Source: Anoxypelagibacter denitrificans (GTDB taxonomy: Bacteria; Pseudomonadota; Alphaproteobacteria; Pelagibacterales; Pelagibacteraceae). From it: DNA of 9,541 nucleotides. The notes below the pieces were generated by a model, which saw only the letters and a list, made by a program, of their open reading frames with translations, was not told the origin of the DNA and ran no database searches. The first letter of the stretch is position 1. The number at the start of each line of letters is the position of its first letter. The DNA lies in the NCBI GenBank assembly GCA_017640265.1, contig JAGFVZ010000036.1:1-9541 (forward strand). Direction: 5' to 3'. The position numbers were made by a program, and so were the translations under genes. Positions 7,080 through 9,541 of this stretch are shown here, in pieces.

Positions 7080-7880
7080 GTGGCTAGATCTGTAATATCG
7101 GTAATAAATCAAAAGGGCGGAGTAGGTAAAACTACAACTACAATCAATTTAGCTACCGCTTTGGCAAAAAAAGGTAAAAAAATTTTAATAATTGATCTAG
7201 ATCCTCAAGGCAATGCAACAACCGGTCTAGGGAAATCAAATAATGATGAAGAAAAGAGTGTATATAATATCCTTATAGGGAAAATCTCAGCTGAAAATGC
7301 AATTCAAGAAAGCAGTGTGAAAGGTCTTGATCTTATAGGCTCAAATGTAAATCTTTCAGGATTAGAAGTAGAAACGGCTAATGATGCTAATAGGGCTTTT
7401 TTACTTAAAGAAATTTTAAAAAAAGAAAACAATTCTCTTTTTAATGATTATGAAAATATTTTTATCGATTGCCCTCCTTCTTTGAGCTTGCTCACGGTTA
7501 TGTCATTGGTGTCAGCAGATGAATTATTGATACCTCTTCAAACAGAGTTTTTTGCACTGGAGGGAATTACTCAACTTGTAAAAACAATTGATCGTATAAA
7601 AGCTAATCTTAATCCAAAACTTAGTATTAGGGGCATTCTACTTACGATGTTTGATAAAAGGAATAAATTATCTTCCCAGGTAGATAATGAGGCCAGAAAA
7701 CATTTTAAAGATAAAGTTTATAAAACGGTTATACCAAGGAATGTTAGATTATCCGAGGCTCCCTCGCACGGAGTACCTTGTTTGATTTACGATAAAGGCT
7801 GCCCAGGTAGCAAATCTTATATTAGTTTGGCCGAAGAATTTATTAATCAAAACAATCAATTTATGGGGAGCGCAGCATGA
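7080..7880 (+). CDS. parA: Chromosome partitioning ATPase ParA
   Basis: ParA is the Walker-type ATPase that binds the nucleoid as an ATP dimer and draws the ParB-parS complex, and so the origin region, towards the new cell half. The 266-residue product starts at GTG; no ATG is available nearby and the start gives the family N-terminus ARSVISVINQKGGVGKTTT. The deviant Walker A motif KGGVGKTTT (12-20) carries the signature lysine K12. The A' motif is IDLDPQGNATTGLG (38-51). Walker B IFIDCPPSLSLL and the C-terminal PRNVRLSEAPSHGVP motif are present, as in chromosomal ParA/Soj. There is no N-terminal DNA-binding domain, so this is the chromosomal (Soj-like) type and not a plasmid P1-type ParA. 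It begins 3 bases after rsmG and overlaps parB by 4 bases (ATGA), which suggests translational coupling. Confidence 0.97.
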   Translation: MARSVISVINQKGGVGKTTTTINLATALAKKGKKILIIDLDPQGNATTGLGKSNNDEEKSVYNILIGKISAENAIQESSVKGLDLIGSNVNLSGLEVETANDANRAFLLKEILKKENNSLFNDYENIFIDCPPSLSLLTVMSLVSADELLIPLQTEFFALEGITQLVKTIDRIKANLNPKLSIRGILLTMFDKRNKLSSQVDNEARKHFKDKVYKTVIPRNVRLSEAPSHGVPCLIYDKGCPGSKSYISLAEEFINQNNQFMGSAA

Positions 7881-8671
7881 CTAAAGCCAAGGCAAAAAAA
7901 GGTCTAGGGAGAGGTCTTTCAGCCTTGTTTGGAGATCTTAAAGAAGGAGAAAAATCTTTAAATACAAATGAAATAACAAAAATTTCGATAGGTAATTTGG
8001 ATCGAAATAAACATCAACCGAGAAATATATTTGATCAAGAAAAACTTAATGAACTTTCTTTATCCATAAAAGAAAATGGAATTATACAGCCTATTGCGGT
8101 TAGGCCAAATAAGTATGAGCCAGGAAGATACGAAATCGTAGCTGGTGAACGAAGATGGTTAGCCGCTCAAAAGGCAGGACTTCATGAGGTTCCCGTTGTT
8201 ATTTTAGATGTTGATGATCAAAAAAGTTTAGAAATTGCTATAGTTGAAAACGTTCAAAGGCAGGATTTAAATCCTATAGAAGAAGCCAAGGGTTATCAAA
8301 AACTTATAAAAGAATTTGGTTATGATCATGAAAAAATTTCAAAATTTATGTCTAAAAGCAGAAGTCATATAAGCAATACCCTGAGATTATTAACTCTACC
8401 TCAAGATATAATTGCTTTGATAGAAGAGGGCTTGTTAACAGCTGGTCAAGCCAGACCTCTTATCGGACTTTCAAATGCCTCAGCAGTTGCAGAGAATATT
8501 GTTAAGAAGAAAATTAATACAAGAGATGTAGAGACACTAGTTAAGTTAAAAAAAGATATTAAAAAAACAAGTAAAAGAGAAGATCCAAATATAACTTTTA
8601 TTCAAAATGAAATTGAAAATAAGATTGGTTTGAACATTCAAATTGTAAATAAAAAGAATAATTCTGGAAAA
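7877..8671 (+). CDS. parB: Chromosome partitioning protein ParB, 3' end lost at a sequence junction
   Basis: ParB is the CTP-dependent DNA clamp that loads at parS and stimulates ParA. About 265 residues are genuine ParB. The basic N-terminal ParA-contact motif is KKGLGRGLSALFGD (7-20). The CTP-binding N-domain includes NKHQPRNIF (44-52), NGIIQPIAVRP (67-77), AGERRWLAA (89-97) and IVENVQRQDLNPIEEA (122-137). The helix-turn-helix domain that reads parS is around 148-205 (SKSRSHISNTLRLLTLP). The C-terminal dimerisation domain starts with NEIENKIGLNIQIV and stops after NKKNNSGK, so its second strand and helix are missing. The frame runs on into unrelated sugar-transferase sequence to a stop at 8840-8842. 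The last Arg of the family GERRxRA box is Leu here (L95). Without its dimerisation end the protein as written would probably not form a stable clamp. The truncation looks like a junction artefact and not biology. Confidence 0.93.
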
Positions 8672-8674
8672 AGG
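8665..8674. other. Junction between AT-rich parB and GC-richer polysaccharide DNA
   Basis: parB protein similarity ends and sugar-transferase similarity begins within NSGK|RITAPGD. The 50 bases before 8671 contain 11 G+C; the 50 bases from 8671 contain 26. The bases GGAAAA at the join could belong to either side (short microhomology), so the exact breakpoint is uncertain by a few bases. No inverted repeat, target duplication or integrase is visible. Confidence 0.88.
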
Positions 8675-9132
8675 ATCACTGCGCCGGGTGATAACAGGAT
8701 TACCACTTGGGGTCGGATTTTAAGGTTTCTGAAACTGGACGAACTGCCGCAACTGCTTAATATCCTTAAGGGGGAAATGGCTTTCGTGGGACCCCGTCCG
8801 GAGGTCCCCGAATATGTGGATGCTGAGCATTCCAGTATTTAAACAACGTCAGGCCCGGCCTGTCAGGTTTCGCCTCGATTCTTCTCAGGGATGAGAGCAG
8901 GATCCTGAAAGAAATAGGTGGTCTGGACGCCTACCGGGAACTGTTGTCGTTAAAATGTACCCTGGCAGATTATTACGTTCAACGCAAGGGATATCTTACA
9001 GATTTAAAAATCGTCGTTTACACAGTATTATCCATCATTTTTCCCCGGATGATCAACAAATCATTCCTTATTCCCCAGCTGAAAAATGATCTGCCGCAAT
9101 TGGCTGGATTTATTGAAAAACATTGCCTATAA
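8672..9132 (+). pseudogene. C-terminal part of an undecaprenyl-phosphate sugar transferase, headless and frameshifted
   Basis: The intact family is membrane-associated and starts capsule or O-antigen synthesis by moving a sugar phosphate onto undecaprenyl phosphate. The visible signature is RITAPGDNRIT, LDELPQLLNILKGEMAFVGPRPEVPEYV, then VRPGL, ASILLRDESRILKEIGG and YVQRKGYLTDLKIV. The N-terminal membrane helix and first half of the catalytic domain are absent because the piece starts at the parB junction. The frame breaks between 8822 and 8848: the opening frame stops at 8840-8842 (AEHSSI), the middle frame offers PVFKQ, and the third frame carries VRPGL to the stop at 9130-9132. By family spacing about 7 bases are missing in net terms there. 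The higher G+C and the following CapD-like gene mark it as part of a polysaccharide cluster from another genome than parB. Confidence 0.85.
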
Positions 9133-9175
9133 ATAATTTTAGCACTTTAATTTATTTTTCCCCAAATTACACGCA

Positions 9176-9541
9176 GTGAGAGGCATCCGGAACAGACTGA
9201 CAAATAAAAATTTCTATATCCTTTTTGGGTTGGATGTGGTTTTTGTCTTTTCCTCACTTCTTCTAAGCGTCCTTTTGCGCTACGAGTTTATCTTTCCCGC
9301 TAAATTAATCCATTTCGTGCAGCCAGGGCCGCTGATAACTATCCTGCTCATTAAACTCGTAGCTTTTTCTTACTTTGGTCTTTACCGTGGCATGTGGCGC
9401 TATACCAGTATCTGGGATATGCTCAATGTGATCAAGGCCAATATTGTTGCAAGCGTTGCCTATGTAACACTGATCTGGTCGACAGTCGGCTTTCAGGGCA
9501 TGTCCAGGGCAGTTTTTCTATTGGACTTTATGATCCTGACC
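9176..9541 (+). CDS. CapD/FlaA1-like membrane nucleotide-sugar epimerase/dehydratase, N-terminal part
   Basis: The first 122 codons of a gene that runs off the right edge. Proteins of this group have four or five membrane helices followed by a cytoplasmic short-chain-dehydrogenase domain that acts on UDP-sugars for capsule or O-antigen. Only the membrane part is present. Helices are seen at about 13-35 (FYILFGLDVVFVFSSLLLSV), 49-68 (PLITILLIKLVAFSYFGLYR) and 78-100 (LNVIKANIVASVAYVTLIW), and a fourth begins near 107. The phrase FSYFGLYRGMWRYTSIWDM is typical of the family just before the third helix. The start is taken as GTG at 9176, the first good start after an in-frame stop at 9140-9142; there is no strong ribosome binding site, so it may be slightly off. 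It follows the sugar transferase by 43 bases, a common pairing in polysaccharide clusters. Its catalytic domain cannot be checked here. Confidence 0.8.
   Translation, partial: MRGIRNRLTNKNFYILFGLDVVFVFSSLLLSVLLRYEFIFPAKLIHFVQPGPLITILLIKLVAFSYFGLYRGMWRYTSIWDMLNVIKANIVASVAYVTLIWSTVGFQGMSRAVFLLDFMILT

Noticed and set aside
7877..8842. A genuine ParB-sugar transferase fusion protein
   Set aside because: Both partners are cut within a domain, composition changes at the join, and the transferase part is itself frameshifted; a functional fusion is not credible.
8944..9132. A separate 62-residue protein
   Set aside because: The same frame continues upstream to 8848 with VRPGL and SRILKEIGG, so it is the tail of the sugar transferase.

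Overview
Most of this window (about 1-8670) is an AT-rich bacterial housekeeping segment with the gene order rho, (radical SAM gene, ogt), mnmE, mnmG, rsmG, parA, parB. The order rho-mnmE-mnmG-rsmG-parA-parB is the origin-proximal layout familiar from Alphaproteobacteria such as Caulobacter. The strong A/T bias, very short intergenic gaps, weak Shine-Dalgarno signals and compact proteins suggest a streamlined marine alphaproteobacterium of SAR11 (Pelagibacterales) type. That placement is inference from style and synteny, not from a search.

Layout: rho (19-1290, +) encodes a full-length transcription terminator. A B12-type radical SAM protein of unknown substrate (1353-2708, +) converges on ogt (2713-3162, -), a DNA-repair methyltransferase. 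ogt diverges from mnmE across only 35 bases. mnmE (3198-4527, +) is recognisable from its first residue to its C-terminal CIGK but is broken by two one-base deletions, each next to an A run; both look like sequence errors. mnmG (4575-6446) encodes the MnmE partner in tRNA wobble-uridine modification. rsmG (6453-7076), parA (7080-7880) and parB (from 7877) follow within a few bases or overlapping, so they are probably co-transcribed.

The most informative non-coding signal lies inside rsmG: two perfect palindromes centred on TTTCACGTGAAA (6737-6750 and 6908-6923), 172 bp apart centre to centre. They match the chromosomal centromere site parS, which ParB binds. The shared 12-mer is read in two different codon phases, so it is selected as DNA and not as peptide. 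rsmG-parA-parB therefore looks like a self-contained chromosome segregation module: ParB loads on parS in the neighbouring gene and ParA moves the complex.

At about 8665-8674 the window changes character. parB is cut after about 265 codons, within its C-terminal dimerisation domain, and runs in frame into the C-terminal half of a bacterial sugar transferase. G+C rises from 11 of 50 bases before the join to 26 of 50 after it. The remainder (8672-9541) holds this headless, frameshifted sugar transferase and the start of a membrane-anchored CapD/FlaA1-like nucleotide-sugar epimerase/dehydratase, a typical polysaccharide-cluster pair from a different, more GC-rich bacterium. A chimeric assembly or clone is the simplest explanation; recent recombination is the alternative. 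No tRNA, rRNA, CRISPR array, IS element or convincing terminator was seen, and no gene-free stretch exceeds 300 bases.
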